64,000 nt of DNA. Origin: Flavobacterium suncheonense GH29-5 = DSM 17707 (GTDB lineage: Bacteria; Bacteroidota; Bacteroidia; Flavobacteriales; Flavobacteriaceae). This document shows positions 17,813 through 26,241 of the stretch, piece by piece; the stretch's first letter is position 1; each line of letters starts with the position of its first letter. A program made the translations under genes and the position numbers. Under the pieces are notes generated by a model. It made no database searches, was not told where the DNA came from, and saw only the letters and a program-made list of their open reading frames with translations. The stretch is from positions 62,001 to 126,000 of the forward strand of contig NZ_AUCZ01000008.1 in NCBI RefSeq assembly GCF_000430025.1, written 5' to 3'.

Positions 17813-19357
17813 TTAGCGTTCCAAATCATTGGGCTGATGCGCCGGCTTTAGCAAATCGTTCACCGTTTTCACCGGATTAAAGGTAGCCAGAGGCACTTCT
17901 ACAAATACCGTGGTCCATTTGGCCATGGCACCATTCCATAAACCCGGCAATTCAAATGCTTTAATAGGCTTGCCTGATTTGGTTTTTTCCGTGATGAACG
18001 CCGCATCCGGATCGACGAATTTGGTTAAATCGAATTTATTGCCTCTGAAATCTTTCACCCCGCACACAAGATCTACTGGATTGAAATGGGTGGCATTATT
18101 TAATATCGTTTTTTGATTTTCGTTTTGAAGGTCAATTTGCGAGGACTCGACAATCTGAAGGGTTAACCGTCCTTTTTTGTCTTTTACCCAGAATGGTCCG
18201 CCGCCGGGTTCGCCTTCGTTTTTTACCATGCCGCAAACCCGGATTGGCCGGTTGAGCAATTTTATCAGGTACTCTACCTGAAAGCTTTTTTTGAACATCT
18301 CAAATTCCTCCGGAAGCAAAAAATTAAGCTTGGTTTCGGCATACTTTTTAATTTCGTCTATCTGTTCCTGACTCGCTTCGTTGTCATCATGCAACACCTG
18401 CAAATACGCAAAAACCTGATACTGCACCTGCAGTAAGATTCCCCCAAGCAACTTTTTGTAGGCGGCAAGTTTTTGTTTGTCGTTTTGGGCTACATTGTCA
18501 ATATTTTTGATGAAAATGATATCGGAAGTCAATTGGTTTAGATTATCGATTAAGGCTCCGTGTCCGCCCGGTCTGAAAAACAATTCCCCGTTTTCCAACC
18601 GGAAAGGAATGTTATCGTGATCTACCGCAATCGTGTCGCTGGTGGCATCCTGATACGAAAAAGTGGCTTTAATCTGCGGATATTTTGCTAAAATCGTTTC
18701 AAAATCCCTTTGGAATTCCGGTGATATCGTAAAATGGATCTTGGCCTCGCCTTTTTCGCTCGCATAAAAAGCAGCTTCCGACACGTGTTCGTCGATGGGA
18801 GTTAAAACCGCTTCTCCTTTTTTATGAAAAGGCAGAACTCCTTTGGGTTTATTGGCGAAATTCAACCCGTCTTTGGTAAGCAACGTGGAAATAATGGCAT
18901 GTATTTTTTTATCGGAATTAAACTGATTGTAATCCGGATACAGTTGTCGGGTTCTTTCCTTTAACTCGGCATAAAACGGAAAATTGCGGATACCGACAAC
19001 AAAAACACTGATATTCGAATCGTTGTGCCGGTTAACATAGCTCGTAACCGTATCGGTTTCCGGATTAAAACGGTCTAGGAATTCACTCAAAAACTGAAAC
19101 ATCCGCGTAGCCGCACCCGAAGCCGGTACAAACTTTTCAATCTCGTACTTGCTTTTATGTTTGTCAAAATAAGCGGAAAAAGTTTTTACTTCAGCCTCTG
19201 AGAACACCCAAATCCCATCGTTATGGGTAGCCGAGCGTTCCAAATCCATTTTGGAAATGCCGTTCCTGAAATAATGCAGCTGTTGGAGGATTTTTTCCAA
19301 CGAATTGCCGCGCTTTGCTATATAAACTAAATCCTGTTCACTAAATGTTTTCTCCAT
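17813..19357 (-). CDS. DUF4301 family protein
   Basis: A 514-residue soluble protein, almost all of it the DUF4301 domain typical of Bacteroidota. Recognisable parts are GAATRMF (residues about 98-104) and the FRPGGHGALIDNLNQL segment near the middle, similar in feel to nucleotidyl- or sugar-phosphate-transferase loops. Start is ATG at 19,357 (MEKTFSEQDLVYIA), because the longer in-frame extension lies inside the pnuC-like gene. Function is not established. It overlaps pnuC by about 30 bp. Confidence 0.85.
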   Translation of the reverse strand: MEKTFSEQDLVYIAKRGNSLEKILQQLHYFRNGISKMDLERSATHNDGIWVFSEAEVKTFSAYFDKHKSKYEIEKFVPASGAATRMFQFLSEFLDRFNPETDTVTSYVNRHNDSNISVFVVGIRNFPFYAELKERTRQLYPDYNQFNSDKKIHAIISTLLTKDGLNFANKPKGVLPFHKKGEAVLTPIDEHVSEAAFYASEKGEAKIHFTISPEFQRDFETILAKYPQIKATFSYQDATSDTIAVDHDNIPFRLENGELFFRPGGHGALIDNLNQLTSDIIFIKNIDNVAQNDKQKLAAYKKLLGGILLQVQYQVFAYLQVLHDDNEASQEQIDEIKKYAETKLNFLLPEEFEMFKKSFQVEYLIKLLNRPIRVCGMVKNEGEPGGGPFWVKDKKGRLTLQIVESSQIDLQNENQKTILNNATHFNPVDLVCGVKDFRGNKFDLTKFVDPDAAFITEKTKSGKPIKAFELPGLWNGAMAKWTTVFVEVPLATFNPVKTVNDLLKPAHQPNDLER

Positions 19358-19941
19358 TCCAAATATGCCATTATGGCCAATACGGTAAAAATTAAATACT
19401 GTAACGACAGCATTCCCAAACCGCGATAGGCGTAAATTGGGGTAACAATAAAGTCCCCGATAATCCAAAGCGTCCAGTTTTCGATTTTTTTATGAGCCAT
19501 GTACCACATGCCTGTAAAGAAAATACCGGAAGCCGCAATATCGATATAGTTCTCTTTTCTGATGTCCTGTCCCACCATGGTATAGATGGCGTAAACTACA
19601 ACAATTGTCAAAAAAAACAATGCAATCCCTATTATTTTTTCTTTAAAATTGGTTCGGGTGATGGGTAAGACAGCTTTCCCGCCACCTTTTCTGCTCCAGT
19701 TCCACCAGCCGTAAATACTCATCACGGAAAAATAGAGGTTGATCATCATGTCGCCCCAATACCCCGCCACCCAAAGCAGATAAGTCGTAATTACCGTAGC
19801 GATTAAACCCGTCGGATAAACGAGAATGTTCTCTTTTTTGGCAAATAACACACTCGCAATCCCCAACACAAAGGCGATAAATTCCAGGATAATTTGTGTT
19901 GCGGTCGCATTTTTATACGCCTCTATAAAAAAATCAATCAT
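19327..19941 (-). CDS. PnuC-family vitamin transporter (PnuC or thiamine-type PnuT)
   Basis: A 204-residue membrane protein with about seven helices and the PnuC/SWEET-like motif IYGWWNWSRKG (residues about 78-88). PnuC members carry nicotinamide riboside; PnuT members in Bacteroidota carry thiamine. The closeness of a TPP-riboswitch-controlled receptor two genes away favours thiamine, but this gene itself has no riboswitch in front of it, so specificity is undecided. Confidence 0.85.
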   Translation of the reverse strand: MIDFFIEAYKNATATQIILEFIAFVLGIASVLFAKKENILVYPTGLIATVITTYLLWVAGYWGDMMINLYFSVMSIYGWWNWSRKGGGKAVLPITRTNFKEKIIGIALFFLTIVVVYAIYTMVGQDIRKENYIDIAASGIFFTGMWYMAHKKIENWTLWIIGDFIVTPIYAYRGLGMLSLQYLIFTVLAIMAYLEWRKHLVNRI

Positions 19942-19950
19942 GATGGGATT

Positions 19951-20661
19951 TTAGGAATTGAAAAAATTGTGGTCGTTTTCAAAAGCCGTTCCGATGACCA
20001 CTAAATCGGCACCGGCTGCATATGCTTCTTCTATCGCTTTTTTAGATCGGATACCGCCGCCCACGATTACCGGAACCTCCGTATTCGCGGAAACTTTGGC
20101 AATCATTTCCAAAGGAACGGCCCATTGCGCACCACTTCCCGCTTCCAGATAAATGAGTTTATTGCCGATATATTCTCCGGCCTGTGCGGTTTGCAATACA
20201 TATTCAGCATTGTTTCGGGCTAAAGGCTCCGTTTTGCTAACGCGTTCTACGGCGGTTTGGGTGCCGCTTTCAATGAGAATATAACCGGTGGAAATTACTT
20301 CCAATGACGTTTTTTTCAGCACCGGCACCGCATTCACCTGATGTTCAATCAAATAGTCCGGATTTCGACCGGATAACAGCGTGAGAAACAAAATTCCGTC
20401 GGCTTCTTTTGAAATCTGAGAAGGATTGCCCGGAAAAAGCAAGACCGGTAAGGTGGTTTTTTGCTTCAGCGCGATGATTAACTCGTCTATAATATCCGCT
20501 TCCACGATACTTCCGCCCACAAAAATATGGGTTGCCGGAGAAGCGTTGATTTTTTCCGTCAGCAACGCTATGGAATCCATGGCAATCTTATCCGGATCGA
20601 GCAATACCGCTAAGAGTTTGCGTCCGCTTTTTTTGGCTGATAGGATATCGTGATAAATCAT
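19951..20661 (-). CDS. Geranylgeranylglyceryl phosphate synthase family protein (PcrB/GGGPS)
   Basis: A 236-residue TIM-barrel prenyltransferase from ATG at 20,661. Motifs: LAVLLDPDK at the N-terminus, FVGGS, FPGNPSQIS, LLSGRNPDYLI, IYLEAGSGA and VIVGGGIRS (phosphate binding), AGADLVVIGTAFEND. It joins an isoprenyl diphosphate to glycerol-1-phosphate. The enzyme is best known for archaeal lipids but is established in Flavobacteria, where the physiological product is less clear. Upstream extension to 20,838 is rejected as it lacks family similarity. Confidence 0.92.
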   Translation of the reverse strand: MIYHDILSAKKSGRKLLAVLLDPDKIAMDSIALLTEKINASPATHIFVGGSIVEADIIDELIIALKQKTTLPVLLFPGNPSQISKEADGILFLTLLSGRNPDYLIEHQVNAVPVLKKTSLEVISTGYILIESGTQTAVERVSKTEPLARNNAEYVLQTAQAGEYIGNKLIYLEAGSGAQWAVPLEMIAKVSANTEVPVIVGGGIRSKKAIEEAYAAGADLVVIGTAFENDHNFFNS

Positions 20662-20853
20662 GGGTCGGAATTCGGTTTGATTTGGTAAAAGTAGCCCTTT
20701 TTTAAAATCCGTAAAATAATACCCGCAATTTTGTACGATAATCTTCTGAAAAACAATCGTATTTACGCAAATATTTTTTTCTGTAACATGATTTTTGTCA
20801 TAAAACCAATGCTTTTTCCAGACGTAACTTTGTATCATAAAACATTAGAAATC

Positions 20854-21141
20854 ATGACACTATATCAAAAATCATTACAGGACTTTCAGAAAGGGTATTT
20901 GGGATTCGCAACCTTAGCAATTATCGGACAAAGTTGTTTGGGTGGCGCGGCAGCCATGTATATTTTACAAAACGGAACTTCATTTTTTCAGATGATCCAG
21001 TTGGCTGTGGTGGTTATTGCCTGCAGTTTTGTGAATGGTGCCATTTTATCCCAACAAAAACCGAAATTGGTGTTTAACTTAATCATTGTCAGTGTTGCCA
21101 TCAGCATCGCAGCGATTATTCTGAACAACTTTGTGTTGTAG
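20854..21141 (+). CDS. Small membrane protein, two to three helices
   Basis: A 95-residue protein from ATG at 20,854 (MTLYQKSLQDFQKGYLGF). It has three hydrophobic segments and is otherwise unremarkable. A TAACTTTG -7 type box is 22 bp upstream. It lies 2 bp before the globin gene, so the two are probably one operon. Similar short proteins are common in Flavobacterium; function unknown. Confidence 0.75.
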   Translation: MTLYQKSLQDFQKGYLGFATLAIIGQSCLGGAAAMYILQNGTSFFQMIQLAVVVIACSFVNGAILSQQKPKLVFNLIIVSVAISIAAIILNNFVL

Positions 21142-21143
21142 CG

Positions 21144-21563
21144 ATGAAAAAAAATATTGAAAACCGAGATGACCTTTCTTTGCTGGTGCATACCTTCTAT
21201 GCCAAAATACGCACCAACGCCGAGATGGGTCATTTTTTTAACGAAACCATAACCGACTGGGACGCCCATCTGGAAAAACTGACGGATTTCTGGGAAAACA
21301 ACTTGTTTGCCGTCCGGAAATATTCCGGCAATCCGATAGCAGCCCATGTGGAAGTGGATGAAAAATTCCATCACACGGTAAACCCGGATATTTTTGGCCT
21401 GTGGCTGAATTTGTGGTTTGAAACGCTGGAAGAATTGTTCGAAGGCGAAAATGTCGAACTTTTAAAACGCCGGGCGCGGAAAATGGGCACATTTCTCCTC
21501 ATCAGCATTTACGAAAACCGAACCCGGAATCAATCGGCTTTCAGCGCGCAGACCAGCATGTAA
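21144..21563 (+). CDS. Group III truncated hemoglobin
   Basis: A 139-residue globin. The proximal His is in the F-helix region AHVEVDEKFHHTV, preceded by ITDWDAHLEKLTDFWENNLF and the N-terminal VHTFYAKIRTNAEMGHFF, matching trHbP (group III). Roles proposed for the family include oxygen or nitric-oxide handling. Its 3' end overlaps the convergent phosphopantetheinyl transferase gene by 34 bp. Confidence 0.9.
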   Translation: MKKNIENRDDLSLLVHTFYAKIRTNAEMGHFFNETITDWDAHLEKLTDFWENNLFAVRKYSGNPIAAHVEVDEKFHHTVNPDIFGLWLNLWFETLEELFEGENVELLKRRARKMGTFLLISIYENRTRNQSAFSAQTSM

Positions 21564-22159
21564 TTTTCAATGGATTCAAAACAGATTTCGTAATCCTCGA
21601 CCGTATTGTTGAAATGCAGCCGGGCTTTGCCTTTTTTATCGGCCAGGGAAAATTCGTCTTCAAAAATATGATCGGGAAAACTGATGCCGGCTTCGTTTTT
21701 CAGTTTAAAAATCGCTTCCTTGATACCCCAGACCACGGTAGCTTTCCGCGTCTGATCGGCTTCTGAAAGATTAACCAGATGTGATACGTCCATAAAACGC
21801 GGGGCAATCCGCAGGACTTTTTCTTTGACCTGCTCGATGTCCATGCCGATGTTTTTATCGCTCAGCACAATGGCGGAAAAATCTGCAGAATGCGAGATTG
21901 AAATGTGCTTCCCGTCCTTTAAATGCGGCTTCCCGAATTCGTCGTAATACAAATCGAAATCGGAATACCCGCAATGCTGTAACAACATCCGCACACACAA
22001 AAAACCTTTCTGATGGCTTTCGGACTTCATCCCTTCCAGACGCGCTAAGGAAACGTCTTTCAGCCGTACGGCGCGAAACAATTCGGTAAAGTCTTCCTCT
22101 ATTTTCCAGAGAAAAACCGTGGCACAACTTCCGATATTTATTGCTTTATAAAAAGGCAT
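21530..22159 (-). CDS. 4'-phosphopantetheinyl transferase superfamily (Sfp-like)
   Basis: A 209-residue enzyme that moves the phosphopantetheine arm from CoA to carrier proteins. Motifs are GKPHLKDGKHISISHS (P2), NIGMDIEQV (Mg-binding D and E) and WGIKEAIFKL (P3, the WxxKEA pattern). In Bacteroidota this type serves fatty acid, polyketide or flexirubin-type carrier proteins; the partner is not nearby. It converges on and overlaps the globin gene. Confidence 0.9.
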   Translation of the reverse strand: MPFYKAINIGSCATVFLWKIEEDFTELFRAVRLKDVSLARLEGMKSESHQKGFLCVRMLLQHCGYSDFDLYYDEFGKPHLKDGKHISISHSADFSAIVLSDKNIGMDIEQVKEKVLRIAPRFMDVSHLVNLSEADQTRKATVVWGIKEAIFKLKNEAGISFPDHIFEDEFSLADKKGKARLHFNNTVEDYEICFESIENYMLVCALKAD

Positions 22160-22246
22160 CCGATATTTTATTGTTTATCAAAAGATTAGACTCCCAAACA
22201 AATCACAAAATGTGCAAAATGCTATAGGAAAATTAAAGGAAATGCG

Positions 22247-22254
22247 TAATTTTG
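22247..22254 (+). promoter_or_regulatory. Likely -7 element for ahcY
   Basis: TAATTTTG fits the TAnnTTTG consensus and lies 49 bp before the ahcY start. A clear TTG at the expected upstream distance is not seen. Confidence 0.45.
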
Positions 22255-22302
22255 CAATCCGAATTTCATCGGACACATATTAAAAACAAATATACTAAAT
22301 AG

Positions 22303-23619
22303 ATGAGTACAACAACCATTCCATTTGTAGCCTACAAAGTGAAAGACATCAATCTTGCGGCTTGGGGAAGAAAAGAAATCGAATTAGCGGAAGCAGAAAT
22401 GCCGGGATTAATGGCGCTTCGTGCCGAATATGGAGCCAGCCAGCCTTTAAAAGGAGCGCGTATTGCAGGCTGTTTACACATGACCATCCAAACAGCAGTT
22501 TTAATCGAAACGTTAATCGCTTTGGGTGCGGAAGTAACCTGGTCGTCTTGTAACATTTTCTCTACTCAGGATCAGGCTGCGGCTGCGATTGCTGCGGCAG
22601 GAATTCAAGTATATGCCTGGAAAGGCCTTACAGAAGAAGAATTTGACTGGTGTATCGAGCAGACGTTATTCTTCGGAGAAGACAGAAAACCGTTGAACAT
22701 GATTTTGGACGATGGAGGAGATTTAACCAATATGGTATTCGACCGCTACCCGGAATTGATTCCTGGCATCAAAGGTTTATCGGAAGAAACCACAACGGGT
22801 GTTCACCGTTTGTACGAAAGAATGAAAAACGGTACCTTGTTCATGCCGGCTATCAACGTAAACGACTCGGTTACCAAATCGAAATTCGATAACAAGTACG
22901 GTTGTAAAGAATCGGCTGTAGATGCTATTCGTCGTGCGACTGATGTAATGTTAGCAGGAAAACGAGTGGTAGTTTGCGGATACGGAGATGTGGGTAAAGG
23001 AACGGCAGCTTCGTTCCGTGGCGCAGGTTCTATCGTAACCGTTACTGAAATTGATCCAATTTGTGCCTTACAAGCTGCAATGGACGGTTACGAAGTGAAA
23101 AAATTAGACACTGTAATCGGAAATGCGGACATCGTAATCACCACTACCGGAAACAAAGATATCGTGGTGGGAAGACATTTCGAGGCGATGAAAGACAAAA
23201 CCATCGTGTGTAACATCGGTCACTTCGACAACGAAATCGACATGGCCTGGCTGAACAAAAACCACGGGGCTTCCAAAATCGAAATCAAACCTCAGGTAGA
23301 CAAATACAACGTGAACGGAAAAGATATCATCATCCTGGCAGAAGGCCGTTTGGTGAACTTAGGCTGTGCTACCGGTCACCCGTCGTTTGTAATGTCTAAC
23401 TCGTTCACCAACCAGACTTTGGCTCAAATCGAGTTGTGGAACAATTCCGCGAACTACAAAAACGAAGTGTACATGTTACCGAAACATTTGGATGAGAAAG
23501 TAGCGGCATTACACTTGGCCAAATTAGGCGTGGAACTGGAAACGCTTAGCGAAGAACAGGCGGCCTATATCGGTGTGGAAGTAAAAGGCCCTTTTAAACC
23601 GGAATATTACAGATATTAA
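22303..23619 (+). CDS. ahcY: Adenosylhomocysteinase
   Basis: A 438-residue S-adenosylhomocysteine hydrolase, which splits SAH to adenosine and homocysteine and so keeps methylation running. Signatures: [50 protein letters not shown], and the NAD-binding [20 protein letters not shown]. The conserved C-terminal KPEYYRY is present. Length is normal. A terminator follows. Confidence 0.98.
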   Translation: MSTTTIPFVAYKVKDINLAAWGRKEIELAEAEMPGLMALRAEYGASQPLKGARIAGCLHMTIQTAVLIETLIALGAEVTWSSCNIFSTQDQAAAAIAAAGIQVYAWKGLTEEEFDWCIEQTLFFGEDRKPLNMILDDGGDLTNMVFDRYPELIPGIKGLSEETTTGVHRLYERMKNGTLFMPAINVNDSVTKSKFDNKYGCKESAVDAIRRATDVMLAGKRVVVCGYGDVGKGTAASFRGAGSIVTVTEIDPICALQAAMDGYEVKKLDTVIGNADIVITTTGNKDIVVGRHFEAMKDKTIVCNIGHFDNEIDMAWLNKNHGASKIEIKPQVDKYNVNGKDIIILAEGRLVNLGCATGHPSFVMSNSFTNQTLAQIELWNNSANYKNEVYMLPKHLDEKVAALHLAKLGVELETLSEEQAAYIGVEVKGPFKPEYYRY

Positions 23620-23660
23620 TCTGAATTTAGAAGTTAGAATTCAGAAATTAGAATAAAGAG

Positions 23661-23688
23661 AAACCCTTGCAGTGATGTGAGGGTTTTT
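23661..23688 (+). terminator. Terminator after ahcY
   Basis: AACCCT pairs with AGGGTT around an inner helix closed by a GTGA loop, followed by six T. Confidence 0.75.
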
Positions 23689-23725
23689 TGTTTAGATTTG
23701 TTGAGTCTATTACCCCTAGATTTTT

Positions 23726-23962
23726 ATGCAAAACCTCTATAAAACTTTAAACAATTCAAACATTACCAAGTGGTTTGCGAGAGTTTTAATCACGTTCAAT
23801 TTCATTTTTGCCGTTGTTGTAAAAACTTCAGTGAGTGAATATTATGTAGAAGGATTTCCGCTAATTATTATTGCAATTTGGCTGACTTGGTTTAATAATT
23901 ATGTTATCTCTGTACTTATAATGTTACTCTGCATAAGTACTTTTTATATGCATTGGCAATAA
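23726..23962 (+). CDS. Small hypothetical membrane protein
   Basis: A 78-residue ORF with two or three hydrophobic segments (FNFIFAVVVKTS and LIIIAIWLTWFNNYVISVLIMLLC). No family is recognised. A possible TAGATTTT box is just upstream (23,717). It is isolated between two terminators, which supports a separate small gene, but coding status is uncertain. Confidence 0.5.
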   Translation: MQNLYKTLNNSNITKWFARVLITFNFIFAVVVKTSVSEYYVEGFPLIIIAIWLTWFNNYVISVLIMLLCISTFYMHWQ

Positions 23963-24004
23963 GACATCAAACAAAACAAGGCAATTAGGTTCTATTTTTT
24001 ACAA

Positions 24005-24037
24005 ACAAAAAACCCGTTCCAAACAGAACGGGTTTTT
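24005..24037. terminator. Bidirectional terminator after rpmA
   Basis: AAACCCGTTC pairs with GAACGGGTTT around a 6-nt loop, with A-run on the left and T-run on the right. It serves rplU-rpmA on the minus strand and the small gene on the plus strand. Confidence 0.85.
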
Positions 24038-24057
24038 ATATAATGTAAGAGTATTTC

Positions 24058-24318
24058 TTATGCTTCGAATGGAATTACAGAAACGAATGATTTGTTATCA
24101 CCTTTTTTCTGGAATTTTACCACACCGTCAACTTTTGCATGTAAAGTATGATCTTTACCCATGTAAACGTTTTCACCGGCATTGTGCTTAGAACCTCTTT
24201 GTCTTACGATAATGTTTCCAGCGATTGCAGCTTGACCACCGTAAATCTTAACACCTAAGCGTTTCGATTCTGATTCTCTACCGTTCTTGGAACTACCGAC
24301 ACCTTTCTTGTGAGCCAT
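24058..24318 (-). CDS. rpmA: 50S ribosomal protein L27
   Basis: An 86-residue L27 ([24 protein letters not shown]), whose N-terminus reaches the peptidyl transferase centre. It has no Firmicutes-type cleaved leader. Second gene of the conserved rplU-rpmA pair. Confidence 0.97.
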   Translation of the reverse strand: MAHKKGVGSSKNGRESESKRLGVKIYGGQAAIAGNIIVRQRGSKHNAGENVYMGKDHTLHAKVDGVVKFQKKGDNKSFVSVIPFEA

Positions 24319-24347
24319 GACGTATTGGTTTTAAATGTTAATACTGA

Positions 24348-24707
24348 TTATTCTTCTGTAGCTTCCGCTTTTTTAGTCGCTTTTTTCTTTGCTCCACCAC
24401 CAACGATGTTCTCGATAACGATTTGAGTCAAAGCTTGTCTGTGACCGTTTTTCTTTTTGTAACCTTTTCTTCTCTTCTTTTTGAAAACGATTACTTTATC
24501 ACCTTTTAAGTGTTGTAACACTTTGGCTTCTACTGAAGCACCTTCTACAGCTGGGGCGCCTAAAGTTACGTTTCCGTTGTCGTCTAACAAAAGAACTTTG
24601 TCGAAAGAAACTTTCGCTCCTTCTTCAGACGCTAAACGGTGAACATAAACCTTTTGGTCTTTGCTTACTTTGAATTGTTGCCCTGCTATCTCTACGATTG
24701 CGTACAT
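24348..24707 (-). CDS. rplU: 50S ribosomal protein L21
   Basis: A 119-residue L21 with the N-terminal [20 protein letters not shown] and the 23S-binding loop [14 protein letters not shown]. The C-terminal Lys/Ala-rich extension (about 15 residues) is common in Bacteroidota. It has a strong consensus promoter 33 bp upstream. Confidence 0.97.
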   Translation of the reverse strand: MYAIVEIAGQQFKVSKDQKVYVHRLASEEGAKVSFDKVLLLDDNGNVTLGAPAVEGASVEAKVLQHLKGDKVIVFKKKRRKGYKKKNGHRQALTQIVIENIVGGGAKKKATKKAEATEE

Positions 24708-24739
24708 AACAATAATGTTTAGTTAATTTTTTAAGTGCG

Positions 24740-24769
24740 CAAATATACAACTATTTCTTTACTCCGCAA
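24740..24769 (-). promoter_or_regulatory. Bacteroidota-type promoter for rplU-rpmA
   Basis: On the minus strand TTG (24,769-24,767) is followed after exactly 19 bp by TATATTTG (24,747-24,740), a perfect TTG-N19-TAnnTTTG arrangement. Confidence 0.8.
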
Positions 24770-24896
24770 CAAGATTTCTAAAAATTCCTGCTAAAAAACT
24801 AAAAATCAGGCTTGTCAGAAAAAAACATAGGCTTTTTGTAACAAAATCACGAAATTGCACACTCATTCATGAAATAAAAAACAACTATTAATCCTT

Positions 24897-26222
24897 ATGA
24901 AAAAATCTTTAATGGCTTTGAGTTCGGCGATGATGCTGGGAAGCGTGGCTTCGGCTCAAAAAGTAGCATTTGAAGAATACAATCTGGACAACGGTTTGCA
25001 TGTGATCCTGCATCAGGACAAATCGGCTCCGGTAGTAATCACTTCTGTAATGTACCACGTAGGTGCAAAAGACGAACAACCCAACCGTACCGGTTTCGCA
25101 CACTTTTTCGAGCATTTATTGTTCGAAGGCACTAAAAATATCGCCCGAGGCGAATGGTTTAAAATTGTAACCGCTAACGGCGGAAACAACAACGCCAACA
25201 CTACAGACGACAGAACGTACTACTACGAAGTATTCCCTTCCAATAACTTACAGTTGGCGTTATGGATGGAATCCGAGCGTTTGATGCACCCGGTTATCAA
25301 CCAGGTAGGTGTAGACACCCAAAATGAAGTAGTGAAAGAAGAAAAACGTTTACGCGTAGACAATCAGCCTTACGGAAACCTGATTAAAGCCGTAAAACAA
25401 AATATGTTCAAAGTGCACCCGTACCGTTGGACAACCATCGGAGAAATGGAACACCTGGATGCCGCTACTTTAGAGGAATTCCAGGCATTCAATAAAAAAT
25501 TCTACATTCCGAACAACGCGGTTTTGGTAGTAGCAGGTGATTTCGATCCGGCTCAGGCAAAAACCTGGATTAAGGATTACTTCAGTGCGATTCCGAAAGG
25601 CACTCCGGTAACCCGTCAGAAATTTGAAGAAGCGCCAATCACGGAAACCATTAAAGCAACCTGGCAGGATCCTAACATCCAGATTCCGATGATGGTGGCA
25701 ACGTACAGAACGCCGTCCATGAAAACGCGTGATGCCCGTATTTTAGACATGATTTCTTCGTATTTATCCGACGGAAAAAGTTCTAAACTGTACAAAAAAG
25801 TGGTAGACGACAAAAAAATGGCGTTGCAGATCGGGGCGTTTAACTATTCCCAGGAAGACTACGGCATGTACATTCTTTACGGTTTGCCGATGGGACAAAA
25901 CTCTACGGAAGGTTTATTGAAAGAAGTAGACGAAGAAATCATAAAACTGCAGAACGATTTAATTTCGGAGAAAGATTTCCAGAAATTACAGAACAAATTT
26001 GAAAACCAATACGTAAACAGCAATGCTAACGTAGAAGGTATCGCTGAAAATCTGGCTTCGTTCTATTTGTTGTATGGCGATGTAAACTTAATCAACACGG
26101 AGATTGACATTTACCGTTCCATCACCCGTGAAGAAATCAGAGAAGCGGCTAAAAAATATCTAAACCCGAACCAGCGTTTGGTTTTAGATTATGTTCCTGC
26201 GAAAGACAAAGCACAAAACTAA
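24897..26222 (+). CDS. M16 family zinc peptidase with active-site HxxEH
   Basis: A 441-residue secreted M16 peptidase with a signal peptide (cleavage near ASAQK). The inverted zinc motif HFFEHLLFEGT (HxxEH, near residue 65) and the third ligand Glu in NEVVKEEKRLRVDNQPYG are present, so this subunit should be catalytic. It pairs with the next gene, which lacks the motif, in the two-subunit pattern of bacterial and mitochondrial processing peptidases. Location is periplasm or outer membrane face. Confidence 0.93.
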   Translation: MKKSLMALSSAMMLGSVASAQKVAFEEYNLDNGLHVILHQDKSAPVVITSVMYHVGAKDEQPNRTGFAHFFEHLLFEGTKNIARGEWFKIVTANGGNNNANTTDDRTYYYEVFPSNNLQLALWMESERLMHPVINQVGVDTQNEVVKEEKRLRVDNQPYGNLIKAVKQNMFKVHPYRWTTIGEMEHLDAATLEEFQAFNKKFYIPNNAVLVVAGDFDPAQAKTWIKDYFSAIPKGTPVTRQKFEEAPITETIKATWQDPNIQIPMMVATYRTPSMKTRDARILDMISSYLSDGKSSKLYKKVVDDKKMALQIGAFNYSQEDYGMYILYGLPMGQNSTEGLLKEVDEEIIKLQNDLISEKDFQKLQNKFENQYVNSNANVEGIAENLASFYLLYGDVNLINTEIDIYRSITREEIREAAKKYLNPNQRLVLDYVPAKDKAQN

Positions 26223-26241
26223 GCTTAACGAACAACGAAAC

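Noticed and set aside
20661..20838. Long N-terminal extension of the GGGP synthase
   Set aside because: The extra 59 residues are not family-like and fill the divergent promoter region.
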